From assembly GCF_024171815.1 (NCBI RefSeq), contig NZ_JAMTCJ010000001.1:434001-498000 (forward strand): a DNA stretch of 64,000 nt, read 5' to 3'. Shown here piece by piece: positions 1 to 8,090 of this stretch. Each line of letters begins with the position of its first letter. The first letter of the stretch is position 1. The DNA comes from Williamsia maris (GTDB lineage Bacteria; Actinomycetota; Actinomycetes; Mycobacteriales; Mycobacteriaceae). The notes below the pieces were generated by a model. The model saw nothing but the letters and a program-made list of their open reading frames with translations. It was not told where the DNA came from and made no database searches. The translations under genes were made by a program, and so were the position numbers.

Positions 1-3000
1 ATCCGACCGTGGGCGCCGCCCAGGCCGCCGTCGTGGTCGCCGACACGATCACGGTCGTCGATCACGGTGCATCGGGTGGCGTGCGCATCGGCACCACCTC
101 CGTCCGGCGGGCGCTGGTCAACGCATCCGACGTCATCTCGCTGGGACAGACCGCGCTGGCGATCGTCCACACACAGCGTGCGGGCAGCACCGCCCGGGAC
201 AGTCCCGGCTTCGAGTTCAACCGCTCGCCACGGGTGATCGCGCGTTTCGAAGGCGACGTGGTCGAAGCCCCGGAGCCACCCGGTGCGCCCGAACCCACTC
301 GGCTGCCCATCATCTCGATGCTCTCGCCGCTGGTGATGGGGGTCGTGCTCTTCGCGATCACCAGGAACATCCTGACCATCGCGTTCATCGCCCTGAGTCC
401 GCTGTTGATGGTCGGCATGTACGCGGACGCGACGATGCAGTCGAAGAAGAAGGCGCGCATCGCGGCCGAGCGCTTCCACGCCGCACTGCGGGCGACCGCC
501 GCCGAACTCGACACACTCGCCAATGTCGAGCGGGCCGTCCGACTCTCCGAGACCCCGTCGGCGACCGACGCCATCGATGCGATCCACCGACTCAGTGGGT
601 TGCTCTGGACCCATCGCCCCGAACACTCGGGCTTCCTCACGCTCCGTCTCGGAGTCGGTGACGTCGCCTCCCGCACAACGGTGACGATGCCGACATCCGC
701 CGACGCGAGCGCTGCCCACCGCGCTCGGTTGGTGGCCCTGCGGGATCAGTTCGCCATGGTGGCCGACGTCCCGGTGGTCGCCGACCTGCGCTCGGCAGGG
801 TCGCTCGGTGTGTGCGGCCCCGGGCAGTTGGCGCACGGCGTGGCACGGGGACTCGTCGTCCAGTTGGCGGGACTCCACTCGCCCGCCGACGTCGCGCTGA
901 CCGCCATCGTCTCGACCGCCAGCCGTCCGTCCTGGGAATGGTTGAGGTGGCTACCCCACGTGGGCTCGGTGTACAGCCCACTCGTCGGCGACCATCTCGC
1001 GGACGACTCCGCAGGCGGATCTGTCCTGCTCGCTGCACTCGACGGGCTGGTACGCGAGCGCCGTGCCACCGAGACCGAGGCCGAACCACGCCTCGCGACC
1101 ACCGGGATCAGCGACGGTCGACCCACGTTGGTCAAGTCGATCCCACGGTTGCCCGCGGTGGTGGTCATCGTCGAAGACGATGCGCCGGTTGACCGTTCCC
1201 GCATCACACGACTCGCCGAGATGGGCGCCGACGTCGGCGTGTACGTCATCTGGGTCGCCTCGTCGTTGGCCAACCTACCGGCGGTGTGCCGATCGTTCGT
1301 CCTGGTCGAGACCGAGTCGACCGGGTCGACCGCCGGTGAGGTGCGGTTGGGGCAACACACCTATCCGATCGCATGCGAGGCCGTCGCCGTTCCGGTGGCC
1401 GATCAAGTCGCGCGTCTGCTCTCCCCGATCGTCGACGTCGGCGTCTCGGTGGCGGACGAGACCGACCTGCCTACGTCGCTGCCGTTCCTCTCCCTCACCG
1501 GCGACGGGGTCGCGGTGCGGTCCGACAGCGTACTGGCCCGATGGCAGGCAACCGATTCCATCATCGACCGCGCCGCCGGCCGGACGGTGCGACGCCGGGT
1601 GGACGGAACTCTGCGCGCCCCGGTCGGCTCGACCGGCCCGGACACCTTCTGGCTCGATCTGCGCGAACACGGGCCGCACGCGCTCGTCGGTGGGACGACC
1701 GGCGCCGGCAAGAGCGAGTTCCTGCAGACCTGGATCCTGGGCATGGCCACCGAACACAGCCCGGATCGGGTGAACTTCCTGTTCGTCGACTACAAGGGTG
1801 GAACCGCGTTCGCCGACTGTGTCCGGTTGCCGCACAGCGTCGGTCTCGTCACCGACCTCTCCCCGCACCTCGTGACACGCGCCCTCACCTCGCTGCGCGC
1901 GGAGGTCCGTCGGCGTGAGGAGTTGTTGAACGCCAAGCACGCCAAGGATCTCGTGTCACTGGAGCGCAGCGGCGATCTCGACACCCCACCGAGCCTCGTG
2001 ATCATCGTCGACGAGTTCGCCGCACTGGCCAAGGAGGTACCCGAGTTCGTCGACGGGGTCATCGACATCGCGCAGCGTGGACGGTCACTCGGTCTCCATC
2101 TGATCCTCGCGACGCAGCGACCCGCAGGCGTCATCAAGGAGAGCCTGCGGGCCAACACCAACCTGCGCATCGCCCTGCGCATGGCCGATGCGGACGACTC
2201 CACCGACATCCTGGGCTCACCGGACGCCGCGTTCTTTCCCCCGCAGGTGCCCGGTCGCGCTGCGGCGAAGATCGGTAACGCACGGACACAGGCGTTTCAG
2301 AGCGGGTACACCGGCGGGTGGACCGTCGGCCGTGAGGTGGTGACCTCGGTCGAGGTCGCCGACTTGGCGTTCGGCACGGGCACGGTGTGGGAGTCGTCCG
2401 AGGCCACCGCCGCACCCGACACCGAGCTCGGTGACCCCGACATCGTCCATGTCGTGTCGACGGTGTGCCGTGCGGCGGCCGACGCCGTCATCGCGACACC
2501 GCGTCGTCCATGGCTCCCCGAACTGCAGACTCACTACGACCTCGCGGAGCTGGTCACCGGCGAGGACCGACCGGCTGCCGGGGGCCACGTCTCCTACGTC
2601 CTGGGAGTCGCCGACGACCCGGAACGTCAGTCACAACCGGCAACTCACTTCTCACCCGACATCGACGGGAACCTGGTGGTCCTGGGCACCGGCGGGGCAG
2701 GCAAGTCCGCGTTGTTGCGCAGCATCGCCGCGGTTGCGTCGATGTCGGAGCCCGACACCGCCGTCGAGATCTTCGGAATCGACTGCGGGACGGGCGGCCT
2801 ACGGATGCTCGAGGCTCTGCCGACCGTCGGTTCGATCGTCGCCGGCGACGACGACGAACGGGTGGGCCGGTTGCTGCGCCGGCTCGTCGCCGAGATCGGG
2901 GACCGCAGCGACTCGTTCGGACCGGCTGCATCCACACTGCCGCAGTACCGGGTCGCCGCCGACGCTCCCGGGACGTCGCGCATCATCCTGTTGCTCGACG

Positions 3001-4046
3001 GTCTCGCGGCCTTTCGCGAGATGTACGAGACCTCCGCCCTGTCGCCCTATCTCGAGATGGTGACCCGGATCGCCGGCGACGGACGCGCGGTGGGCGTCCA
3101 CGTCTTGGTGAGCGCTGATCGACACACCGCCGTGCCCTCATCGCTCGGTGCACTGATCCAGAAGCGTCTGGTATTGCGACTCGCCGACGACACCGACTAC
3201 CTCCTCGCCGGGGTTCCGACGGATGCGCTCTTCGGCTCGCCTCCCGGCCGCGGACACCTGGACGGTCGGGTGGTCCACGTCGGAACGCTCGGCGGTTCGC
3301 CCGACACCGCGGTGCAGGCAGCGGCGATGTCGGCCCTCGGTGACCGGTTGCGCGAGAGCGGCGTCGAGCAGGCAGCTCCCGTCGCCGCGCTGCCCGAGCA
3401 GATCTCGCTCGCGGACATGCCCGATCGCGTCCGCACCCTGCCCGTCATCGGGCTGCGTGACGTCGATCTGGGTCCGTGCACGGTGGTCCCACGCGGGACG
3501 CTGATGGTGACCGGCCCACCGGGCAGCGGGCGCAGCGGCGCCCTGGCGACGCTGGTGACCGCGGTGAAGCGAGCGCAACCGGACATCCGGACGCTGTTGC
3601 TCACACCCCGGCGCTCGACACTCGCCGACCTGCCGACCTGGGACGCGCTCGCGGTCGGGACAGACGATGTGCAGACCCGCATCGCGGACGTCTCGGGATT
3701 CGTCGAGACCGCCGAGCCGGGATCCCTGATGGTGGTGATCGAATCGGTGACCTCGTTCACCGGCATGATCGAATCGGAACTGTTGGGTCTCGTGAAGGCC
3801 TGCACCCAGGCCGACCAGATGGTGGTGGCAGAAGCCGAGATCTCGACCTGGAGTGGCGCTTTCACCATCGCGCAGGCGTTCAAGGCTGCGCGTCGGGGAA
3901 TCCTCCTCCATCCCGGCGATCTCGACACCGAGACCTATTTCCAGACGCCCACCGAGCGCCGACGCAGATCGCCGCTCATCCCGGGCCGCGGGTACTTCAT
4001 CGAGCGCGGGACGGCGGTGAGAGTCCAACTGGCGCAAACACACTGA
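1..4046 (+). CDS. FHA-FtsK/SpoIIIE type VII secretion ATPase (EccC/EssC-like), 5' partial
   Basis: The membrane-bound motor ATPase that drives export of WXG100 substrates. The reading frame is open to the first base. The first ~55 visible residues look like the end of an FHA domain (VVDHGASGGVRIG, then an ISLGQTALAIV strand), so the true start lies upstream and the GTG at 9 is internal. Counting from that GTG, a membrane hairpin lies at ~101-137. ATPase domain 1 has Walker A GGTTGAGKSE (~560) and Walker B LVIIVDEFAAL (~662). Domain 2 has GTGGAGKS (~892). Domain 3 has GPPGSGRSG (~1168), with Arg in place of the Walker lysine, so it is probably degenerate. The FHA plus three-ATPase layout and the DYKGGTAF motif resemble Streptomyces/Firmicutes EssC-type proteins more than split mycobacterial EccCa/EccCb. 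WXG100 genes follow directly, which supports the role. Confidence 0.9.
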   Translation, partial: PTVGAAQAAVVVADTITVVDHGASGGVRIGTTSVRRALVNASDVISLGQTALAIVHTQRAGSTARDSPGFEFNRSPRVIARFEGDVVEAPEPPGAPEPTRLPIISMLSPLVMGVVLFAITRNILTIAFIALSPLLMVGMYADATMQSKKKARIAAERFHAALRATAAELDTLANVERAVRLSETPSATDAIDAIHRLSGLLWTHRPEHSGFLTLRLGVGDVASRTTVTMPTSADASAAHRARLVALRDQFAMVADVPVVADLRSAGSLGVCGPGQLAHGVARGLVVQLAGLHSPADVALTAIVSTASRPSWEWLRWLPHVGSVYSPLVGDHLADDSAGGSVLLAALDGLVRERRATETEAEPRLATTGISDGRPTLVKSIPRLPAVVVIVEDDAPVDRSRITRLAEMGADVGVYVIWVASSLANLPAVCRSFVLVETESTGSTAGEVRLGQHTYPIACEAVAVPVADQVARLLSPIVDVGVSVADETDLPTSLPFLSLTGDGVAVRSDSVLARWQATDSIIDRAAGRTVRRRVDGTLRAPVGSTGPDTFWLDLREHGPHALVGGTTGAGKSEFLQTWILGMATEHSPDRVNFLFVDYKGGTAFADCVRLPHSVGLVTDLSPHLVTRALTSLRAEVRRREELLNAKHAKDLVSLERSGDLDTPPSLVIIVDEFAALAKEVPEFVDGVIDIAQRGRSLGLHLILATQRPAGVIKESLRANTNLRIALRMADADDSTDILGSPDAAFFPPQVPGRAAAKIGNARTQAFQSGYTGGWTVGREVVTSVEVADLAFGTGTVWESSEATAAPDTELGDPDIVHVVSTVCRAAADAVIATPRRPWLPELQTHYDLAELVTGEDRPAAGGHVSYVLGVADDPERQSQPATHFSPDIDGNLVVLGTGGAGKSALLRSIAAVASMSEPDTAVEIFGIDCGTGGLRMLEALPTVGSIVAGDDDERVGRLLRRLVAEIGDRSDSFGPAASTLPQYRVAADAPGTSRIILLLDGLAAFREMYETSALSPYLEMVTRIAGDGRAVGVHVLVSADRHTAVPSSLGALIQKRLVLRLADDTDYLLAGVPTDALFGSPPGRGHLDGRVVHVGTLGGSPDTAVQAAAMSALGDRLRESGVEQAAPVAALPEQISLADMPDRVRTLPVIGLRDVDLGPCTVVPRGTLMVTGPPGSGRSGALATLVTAVKRAQPDIRTLLLTPRRSTLADLPTWDALAVGTDDVQTRIADVSGFVETAEPGSLMVVIESVTSFTGMIESELLGLVKACTQADQMVVAEAEISTWSGAFTIAQAFKAARRGILLHPGDLDTETYFQTPTERRRRSPLIPGRGYFIERGTAVRVQLAQTH

Positions 4047-4094
4047 CCCATCCGACCGACTCGATCCACACCCGAACACAGACAGCAGGAGATC

Positions 4095-4358
4095 ATGGCA
4101 TTCACCGGACTCGATTCCGACCAGGTACGACAGCTCGCCGCACAGCTCAACAACAAGGCCGGTGAGATCGAGAACATCCTCACCCAGTTGACCTCGCAGC
4201 TCAACGGGGTGAATTGGATCGGCGGTGACGCCGAACGGTTCAAAGGTGAGTGGTCCGGAACCCACACCGCCCAGCTCAAGCAGGTCATCAGCGCGCTGCA
4301 CCAGGCATCTCAGACGGCCACGCAGAACGCTCAGGAGCAGGAGACGGCCAGCCGCTGA
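4095..4358 (+). CDS. WXG100 family secreted protein (EsxA/EsxB-like)
   Basis: An 87-residue helical-hairpin protein of the WXG100 superfamily, normally exported as a dimer by type VII secretion. The W-x-G turn is W41-I42-G43 (NWIGGDAERFKGEW), flanked by two predicted amphipathic helices, and the length is typical of the family. The start is supported by an AGCAGGAGATC ribosome-binding site just upstream. It lies 48 bp downstream of the secretion ATPase and 37 bp ahead of a second WXG protein, so the pair may be co-exported, although the partner is unusually long. The C-terminus is Gln/Glu-rich (QNAQEQETASR) and I could not see a clear YxxxD/E export signal. Confidence 0.92.
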   Translation: MAFTGLDSDQVRQLAAQLNNKAGEIENILTQLTSQLNGVNWIGGDAERFKGEWSGTHTAQLKQVISALHQASQTATQNAQEQETASR

Positions 4359-4395
4359 GCGGTCGGTCGGACACGAGCGAAGGGCAGGACTCGTC

Positions 4396-5169
4396 ATGAC
4401 AACGATCCTCGGCGCGGACGCAGATCAACTCCGGACACTGTCGACAGCCATGACCACCGCGGCCGGCCGGCTCGAGCAGTCGGTGACGACGGTCGGCACA
4501 CGGGCCGCCGACGCGTCGGTGTGGCGGGGAGCCGATGCGGAGCGGTTTCGTTCGGAGTGGTCGTCGTCGATCGTCCCTGCCCTTCGCTCGGTGGCGGCGG
4601 GTCTACGTGAGGCATCGGGTCGGCTCACCCGGGAGGCGGCCGAACAGGACGCTGCGAGTTCAGCCGCCGGCCCCGGCGCCACCGGGTCACCCGCGCATCA
4701 TCCGCCGGGCGCCTCCACTCCCACCGCCGGCTCACCCGGTTCGGGCTTCTCGATGTCGCCGGAAGCGATGCGTGACCTCGCTCTGTTCGCGGCCGGAAAA
4801 CTCGATCCCGACATCGCGACCGCCTCGATGATCGCCGACTACGGCGGGCGACTCGACGAACTGGTCACAAACATCAACTCCGGCGACGGCCTGAACACCG
4901 CGAACTCGCTCATCGGGCTGGCCGGTGGCGTGCTGCGCGACGTGCCGCTGGGACCCGTCGGGGAACTGTCCGGTTCGGCCATCGGTCTGGCTCAATTCAT
5001 CGGCGAACACGCGGCAGAGGCCGACTTCTCGGCCGAGGGCATCAACACGGTGACCTCGTTCATCGCCGACGACCCGATGGGTGCCCTCCAGGGTGCCGGC
5101 GAGGGCATCGCCGACAACGCCGCCGAGATTCTGGGTCTCGTCCCCTGGATCCCCGGGGTACACCGATGA
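4396..5169 (+). CDS. WXG100-domain protein with C-terminal extension, candidate type VII substrate
   Basis: A 257-residue protein starting at the ATG at 4396, chosen because the WXG domain begins exactly there; the frame is open further upstream but that part does not look like protein. Residues 1-85 form a WXG100-like hairpin with W43-R44-G45 (SVWRGADAERFRSEW). Residues ~88-118 are a Gly/Pro/Ser/Thr-rich linker. Residues ~119-257 form a separate, mostly helical and moderately hydrophobic domain that I do not recognise (it starts MSPEAMRDLALFAAG and ends LVPWIPGVHR). A WXG module fused to a variable C-terminal domain is the layout of many secreted type VII effectors, so this may be the locus-specific cargo. 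The next gene overlaps its stop codon, suggesting translational coupling with a chaperone or immunity partner. Confidence 0.85.
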   Translation: MTTILGADADQLRTLSTAMTTAAGRLEQSVTTVGTRAADASVWRGADAERFRSEWSSSIVPALRSVAAGLREASGRLTREAAEQDAASSAAGPGATGSPAHHPPGASTPTAGSPGSGFSMSPEAMRDLALFAAGKLDPDIATASMIADYGGRLDELVTNINSGDGLNTANSLIGLAGGVLRDVPLGPVGELSGSAIGLAQFIGEHAAEADFSAEGINTVTSFIADDPMGALQGAGEGIADNAAEILGLVPWIPGVHR

Positions 5170-5825
5170 TCGGCACCGGCCCGCTCCCCTCGGCCGCCAC
5201 CGACGGCCTGCGTCTGACCGAGGACGAGGTGATGGCGGTGATCGGTGTTCGGCGTCGTTCGTGGCCGACGACGTTCCTCACCGTGGCCGAGCAATCCGGG
5301 CACCGGGTCGACGACACGCAGGGACGCCGAATGGTGGAACGCGGCGGTTACTCGCTCGTCGCCCGAGGACTGGCACGGGTCATCGACGGGCGTTTCGTCC
5401 TGTCCGGTGCGGTGACCCGCCTGCTGGATCCGCTGGACTCCCCCGCCCACACAGTGGTCTTCGGCGGCGCGACGGGGTCACCGTCCGATCCGCTCGCCCC
5501 CGTGATCCGATTCTGCCGCCACGGAACGAGCACCTTCGTCGATTCGGCGTCCGCATCAGGGATACGCACGCTGCGAATCGCCTCCGACGACGAGTGCACC
5601 CGCGAACTGGAGGCTTCGGTGGCCGCAGTTTTCGACGGTCTGGTCCAGGATTCGACTGCCGCCGTCCACGTCCTCCACCCTGAGATCGACAGTGCTGTGG
5701 TGACGACGGTGACCAGGGGCCGTGTCACGGTCGGCCAGATGACGAGTGACGGCCACTGGTCGCAGCGGACCCAATCGCCGTTCCTCGCCGTGTCCGACCT
5801 GCTGGCCGGGTTCGTCCGGGACTGA
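5166..5825 (+). CDS. Unknown protein of the type VII locus, possibly EspG-like chaperone
   Basis: A 219-residue soluble protein with no signal peptide or membrane segment. Its ATG overlaps the stop of the preceding WXG-domain gene (ATGA), so the two are probably translated together. The order of an N-terminal LTEDEVMAVIG segment, a SLVARGLA segment and a VIDGRFVLSGAVTRLL segment recalls ESX-secretion-associated EspG proteins, which bind PE/PPE-type cargo in the cytosol. The similarity is weak by eye and no diagnostic residue can be named. Alternatives are an immunity protein or a dedicated chaperone for the upstream protein. The coding call is safe (good codon bias, tight overlap); the function is inferred from position. 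Confidence 0.8.
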   Translation: MIGTGPLPSAATDGLRLTEDEVMAVIGVRRRSWPTTFLTVAEQSGHRVDDTQGRRMVERGGYSLVARGLARVIDGRFVLSGAVTRLLDPLDSPAHTVVFGGATGSPSDPLAPVIRFCRHGTSTFVDSASASGIRTLRIASDDECTRELEASVAAVFDGLVQDSTAAVHVLHPEIDSAVVTTVTRGRVTVGQMTSDGHWSQRTQSPFLAVSDLLAGFVRD

Positions 5826-5839
5826 CCTAGTCGGTCAGT
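5821..5839. terminator. Short hairpin between convergent genes
   Basis: Seven-base arms ACTGACC and GGTCAGT enclose a five-base loop. The hairpin sits in the 18-bp gap between the last gene of the type VII locus and the convergent PRC-barrel operon, so it could stop transcription from both sides. There is no U-tract on either side, so the assignment is tentative. Confidence 0.35.
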
Positions 5840-5843
5840 TGCT

Positions 5844-6269
5844 TCAGTCGATGACGACGGCGTAGGACCCGACACCGATGAGCCGGTTGCCCGGCGCGGT
5901 CTCGGAGTCGAGCACGATGCCGGTGATCGTGCCGGACGCCTCGTCGAACTCGACGTCCTTGACCGACCCGAGTTCCGCACCGGCGGTGCTCAGCACCCGC
6001 TTGCCGAGCACGGTGTGGTGCTTGTCGGCGAGCACGGCGACGTCACCGACGGCCTCGGTGATCTTCTCGTCGGACTCGACCGTGACCGCGTCATCGCCGA
6101 AGCCCTTGACGTCACCCCACAGGACCACGTCGCCGTCCTTGGTCTTCTTGACCTCGACGGCCACGACCGACCGCGACGCGGGGTCGACGACGAAGCCGGC
6201 CACCTTCGCGATGGTCTCGGCGGTGGTGGTGCTGACGACCTTGCGGCCCTTGGCATCTGAGAACAGCAT
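5844..6269 (-). CDS. PRC-barrel domain protein, third gene of operon
   Basis: A 141-residue cytosolic protein that looks like two PRC-barrel half-domains. The first covers ~1-60 (GRKVVSTTTAETIAKVAGFVV then SVVAVEVKK) and the second ~80-141 (GKRVLSTAGAELGSVKDVEF then GNRLIGVGSYAVVID). PRC-barrels are small beta folds found in RimM and photosynthetic reaction-centre H subunits; in actinobacteria they often occur in stress-induced proteins of unknown role. Its ATG overlaps the stop of the upstream PRC-barrel gene (ATGA), so it is translationally coupled. No catalytic residues are evident. Confidence 0.88.
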   Translation of the reverse strand: MLFSDAKGRKVVSTTTAETIAKVAGFVVDPASRSVVAVEVKKTKDGDVVLWGDVKGFGDDAVTVESDEKITEAVGDVAVLADKHHTVLGKRVLSTAGAELGSVKDVEFDEASGTITGIVLDSETAPGNRLIGVGSYAVVID

Positions 6270-6865
6270 CAGTGGGAGCCCTTCAGGTGAGCGCGGAAGT
6301 CGTCGACGGCGGCACCGAATCCGGCGAGGTCGTCACGAACGAAGTCGACGGTGCCGGCGGGCACCATCAGGTGCTCGGCCGACGCGGCGAGGGTGTCGGG
6401 CAGCGGGATGAGGACCTTGGTGCTGTTGGTCTTCAGCGCCTCCGACGCCTCGATCTCGTAACCGACGACGTCGCACTGACCGCCGTTGGCGCCGCTGACC
6501 TCGATGATGACGTCGATGACCTTGCCCAGGTCGGTGCCCGAGTCGGTCAGGACCCGCGACCCGAGGACATCGCCGTGCCCGGAACCCGAGCCCGACCCGG
6601 AGACCCCGGCGAACGCCTCGTCCGGTGAGACCAGGACGTCCTCGCGCAGGATCATGACCGCGTCCGGCCCCAGTGCGGCAACCGACTTCCACGCCAGGAC
6701 CTCTTTGCGCGGACCGGAGAACAGGCCGCGACCGGCGAGCGTGAAGCCGGCGACCTCGCCGCCGCCCGGCGCGTAGACGATGTCCTTGATCTGTGCGACG
6801 TCCTCGCCCTGCATCGTGACGACGGGACGCTTGGCGACCTCACCGGCGCGCATCAACATGCTCAT
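6269..6865 (-). CDS. PRC-barrel domain protein, second gene of operon
   Basis: A 198-residue protein with an N-terminal PRC-barrel (GEVAKRPVVTMQGEDVAQIKD, then a GGGEVAGFTLAGRG strand). A Gly/Ser linker follows around residue 90 (SGSGSGSGHGD), and a second PRC-like module (GSRVLTDSGTDLGKVIDV, then a CDVVGYEIE strand) leads into a short alpha-rich tail. The ATG overlaps the stop of the small membrane-protein gene upstream (ATGA), and its own stop overlaps the start of the next PRC gene, so all three are translated as a set. It probably works with the 49-residue membrane protein, but no function is established. Confidence 0.88.
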   Translation of the reverse strand: MSMLMRAGEVAKRPVVTMQGEDVAQIKDIVYAPGGGEVAGFTLAGRGLFSGPRKEVLAWKSVAALGPDAVMILREDVLVSPDEAFAGVSGSGSGSGHGDVLGSRVLTDSGTDLGKVIDVIIEVSGANGGQCDVVGYEIEASEALKTNSTKVLIPLPDTLAASAEHLMVPAGTVDFVRDDLAGFGAAVDDFRAHLKGSH

Positions 6866-7011
6866 GCGGACTTGTCCCGGGGTGTCGTGTCACCGAACGA
6901 GTCGCTGATGATGACCCCGCCCGACCGGCGCCGGGCCTGGATGGCGAGAACCGCCCCCACGATGACGGCGATCACCACCACGATGATGATCAACCAGGTC
7001 CACCACTGCAT
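6862..7011 (-). CDS. 49-residue single-pass membrane protein, first gene of PRC-barrel operon
   Basis: A small gene that length cut-offs tend to miss. It reads from the ATG at 7011 to a TGA at 6862-6864 that overlaps the next gene's ATG (ATGA). The protein starts MQWWTW, has one strongly hydrophobic helix at ~7-24 (LIIIVVVIAVIVGAVLAI), a basic stop-transfer patch QARRR, and a short polar cytosolic tail ending RDKSA. A GGAGT ribosome-binding site lies 5 bases before the start. The topology (N-out, C-in by the positive-inside rule) suggests it could recruit the two downstream PRC-barrel proteins to the membrane; that role is inferred. Confidence 0.82.
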   Translation of the reverse strand: MQWWTWLIIIVVVIAVIVGAVLAIQARRRSGGVIISDSFGDTTPRDKSA

Positions 7012-7470
7012 AACAACTCCCGAGTCTCGCAGACCGGCACGCGACGGGGCGTCGATGACGACAAGGGTCTGAGGACACCAACATACCCGGGACCGTTGAA
7101 CGCGAACCCGCGCCGCGCGACCGTGGCGGAGCCGAAGCGACCACCGGCCCGCGATCCCGGCATCCGTTGCCCGACAGTCGGCACCGCGACGACCGGGTCG
7201 TGCTGGGCCGCCCGCGTCAGCGAGGCGAACGCCACGGTGGAGAGGATCGTGGGCGACCGGAGACCGTCGGAGTGCGGCCGACCGTAGCCGGCGCTACGTC
7301 CATCGATCCGTTCGTCAGTCCGTCGACCTGCGGACCGGTGCGCTTCTCGCGCAGTGAGACAACGACTTTCGGGTGCCGCTCATTGATCCTGATCAGGGTC
7401 GCCGGCAGCACATGCTGGTCGAACACCCGGGTGCCCTCATCGTGTCGAGATGGGGCAGGCGAGAAAGGGA
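7012..7470. other. Intergenic region without a supported gene
   Basis: About 460 bases between the PRC-barrel operon (transcribed away) and the DUF3263-type gene (transcribed towards it). The operon promoter candidate is at 7083-7109. Open frames on both strands are Arg/Pro-rich and look like shadows. A minus-strand stretch at ~7340-7450 (around RINERHPKVVVSLREKR) reads more like protein but has no plausible start or family, so it is left uncalled; it may be a gene remnant. Confidence 0.5.
7083..7109 (-). promoter_or_regulatory. SigF/SigB-type promoter candidate for the PRC-barrel operon
   Basis: Read on the minus strand, GGGTTC (7109-7104), a 15-bp spacer and GGGTAT (7088-7083) match the GGTT(T)-N15-17-GGGTA pattern of mycobacterial/actinobacterial general-stress sigma factors. 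Transcription would begin near 7076, leaving a leader of ~65 bases before the 49-residue gene. PRC-barrel proteins are often stress-induced in actinobacteria, which fits. No experimental evidence; a single match by eye. Confidence 0.45.
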
Positions 7471-7833
7471 TCAGCTCGCGCGGGCCAACCACAGACGCTT
7501 GCGGCACACCGCCTTCATCTGTTCCACGACGTGGACGGGCATCGAGCCGTCGGCCGACTCGTCGAGGCGCGACCGGAGCCGGGTGAAGAACTCGACGTCG
7601 CCGAGGCCGAACTGCTCGCGGATCTTCTCGGCGGGGCCGCCGCCGTGCTGGAACCATCCGAGCTCGAAGCCGATGAGATCATCGTCGATCATCCGATGGC
7701 CGCCTTGCCCCAGTCCGCTGTCCACGCTCATCTGCCTCACCTCATCCGATTCGTCCCGTGCCGCTCGCCGCCGCTTGACGACGTCACCATTGTGCACTCG
7801 GTCACGTAACCACGCCACCATTTTCGTCTGCAT
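7471..7833 (-). CDS. DUF3263-like small DNA-binding-type protein
   Basis: A 120-residue basic protein. The core around residues 48-90 (DDLIGFELGWFQHGGGPAEKI then REQFGLGDVEFFTRLRSRLD) matches the feel of DUF3263 proteins. Those are short actinobacterial proteins with a sigma-70 region-4-like helix-turn-helix in which a GGPAE..IRE.FGL turn is the hallmark. The N-terminus is Arg/Lys-rich (VVKRRRAARDE) and the C-terminus also basic (KAVCRKRLWLARAS). A start at residue 5 (ATG) is equally possible. The upstream region (7834-7900) is AT-rich for this genome, consistent with a promoter. Probably a transcriptional or nucleoid factor; targets unknown. Confidence 0.72.
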   Translation of the reverse strand: MQTKMVAWLRDRVHNGDVVKRRRAARDESDEVRQMSVDSGLGQGGHRMIDDDLIGFELGWFQHGGGPAEKIREQFGLGDVEFFTRLRSRLDESADGSMPVHVVEQMKAVCRKRLWLARAS

Positions 7834-8036
7834 GGAGATTACGTTATCGAGGCTAAATTACGGCGAGAAAAACGTTCCGTACCAGTCGGTTACGGACATT
7901 TCGGTGAGTTCCCACGTCGGCGACGGTTCCCGTCAGTGAGAGGTCCCAAGGGCTCGGGCGATGCGGCACCAGGTGTTCACGCGAGCATCGTGTCGGATAT
8001 GTGCGGTGCGCGGAGAAAGATGCTCCGGACACGCAA

Positions 8037-8066
8037 ATGGGGAGCGACCCGAAGGTCGCTCCCCAT
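8037..8066 (-). terminator. Strong hairpin terminator after MspA porin gene
   Basis: Perfect 13-bp arms (8037-8049 and 8054-8066) close a four-base loop. On the transcribed minus strand the loop reads C(UUCG)G, the unusually stable tetraloop. It lies 24 bases beyond the stop of the distal porin gene. No long U-tract follows, as is common for actinobacterial terminators. Confidence 0.8.
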
Positions 8067-8090
8067 CTGGAGAACTGTCAGTTCACACGA

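Noticed and set aside
3138-4397. 419-residue minus-strand open frame under the secretion ATPase
   Set aside because: It is a GC-rich shadow; the plus-strand ATPase and WXG100 genes explain the region.
7217-7657. 146-residue minus-strand frame in the 7012-7470 gap
   Set aside because: Mostly Arg/Pro shadow sequence that overlaps the DUF3263-type gene; only a short stretch looks protein-like and it has no start.
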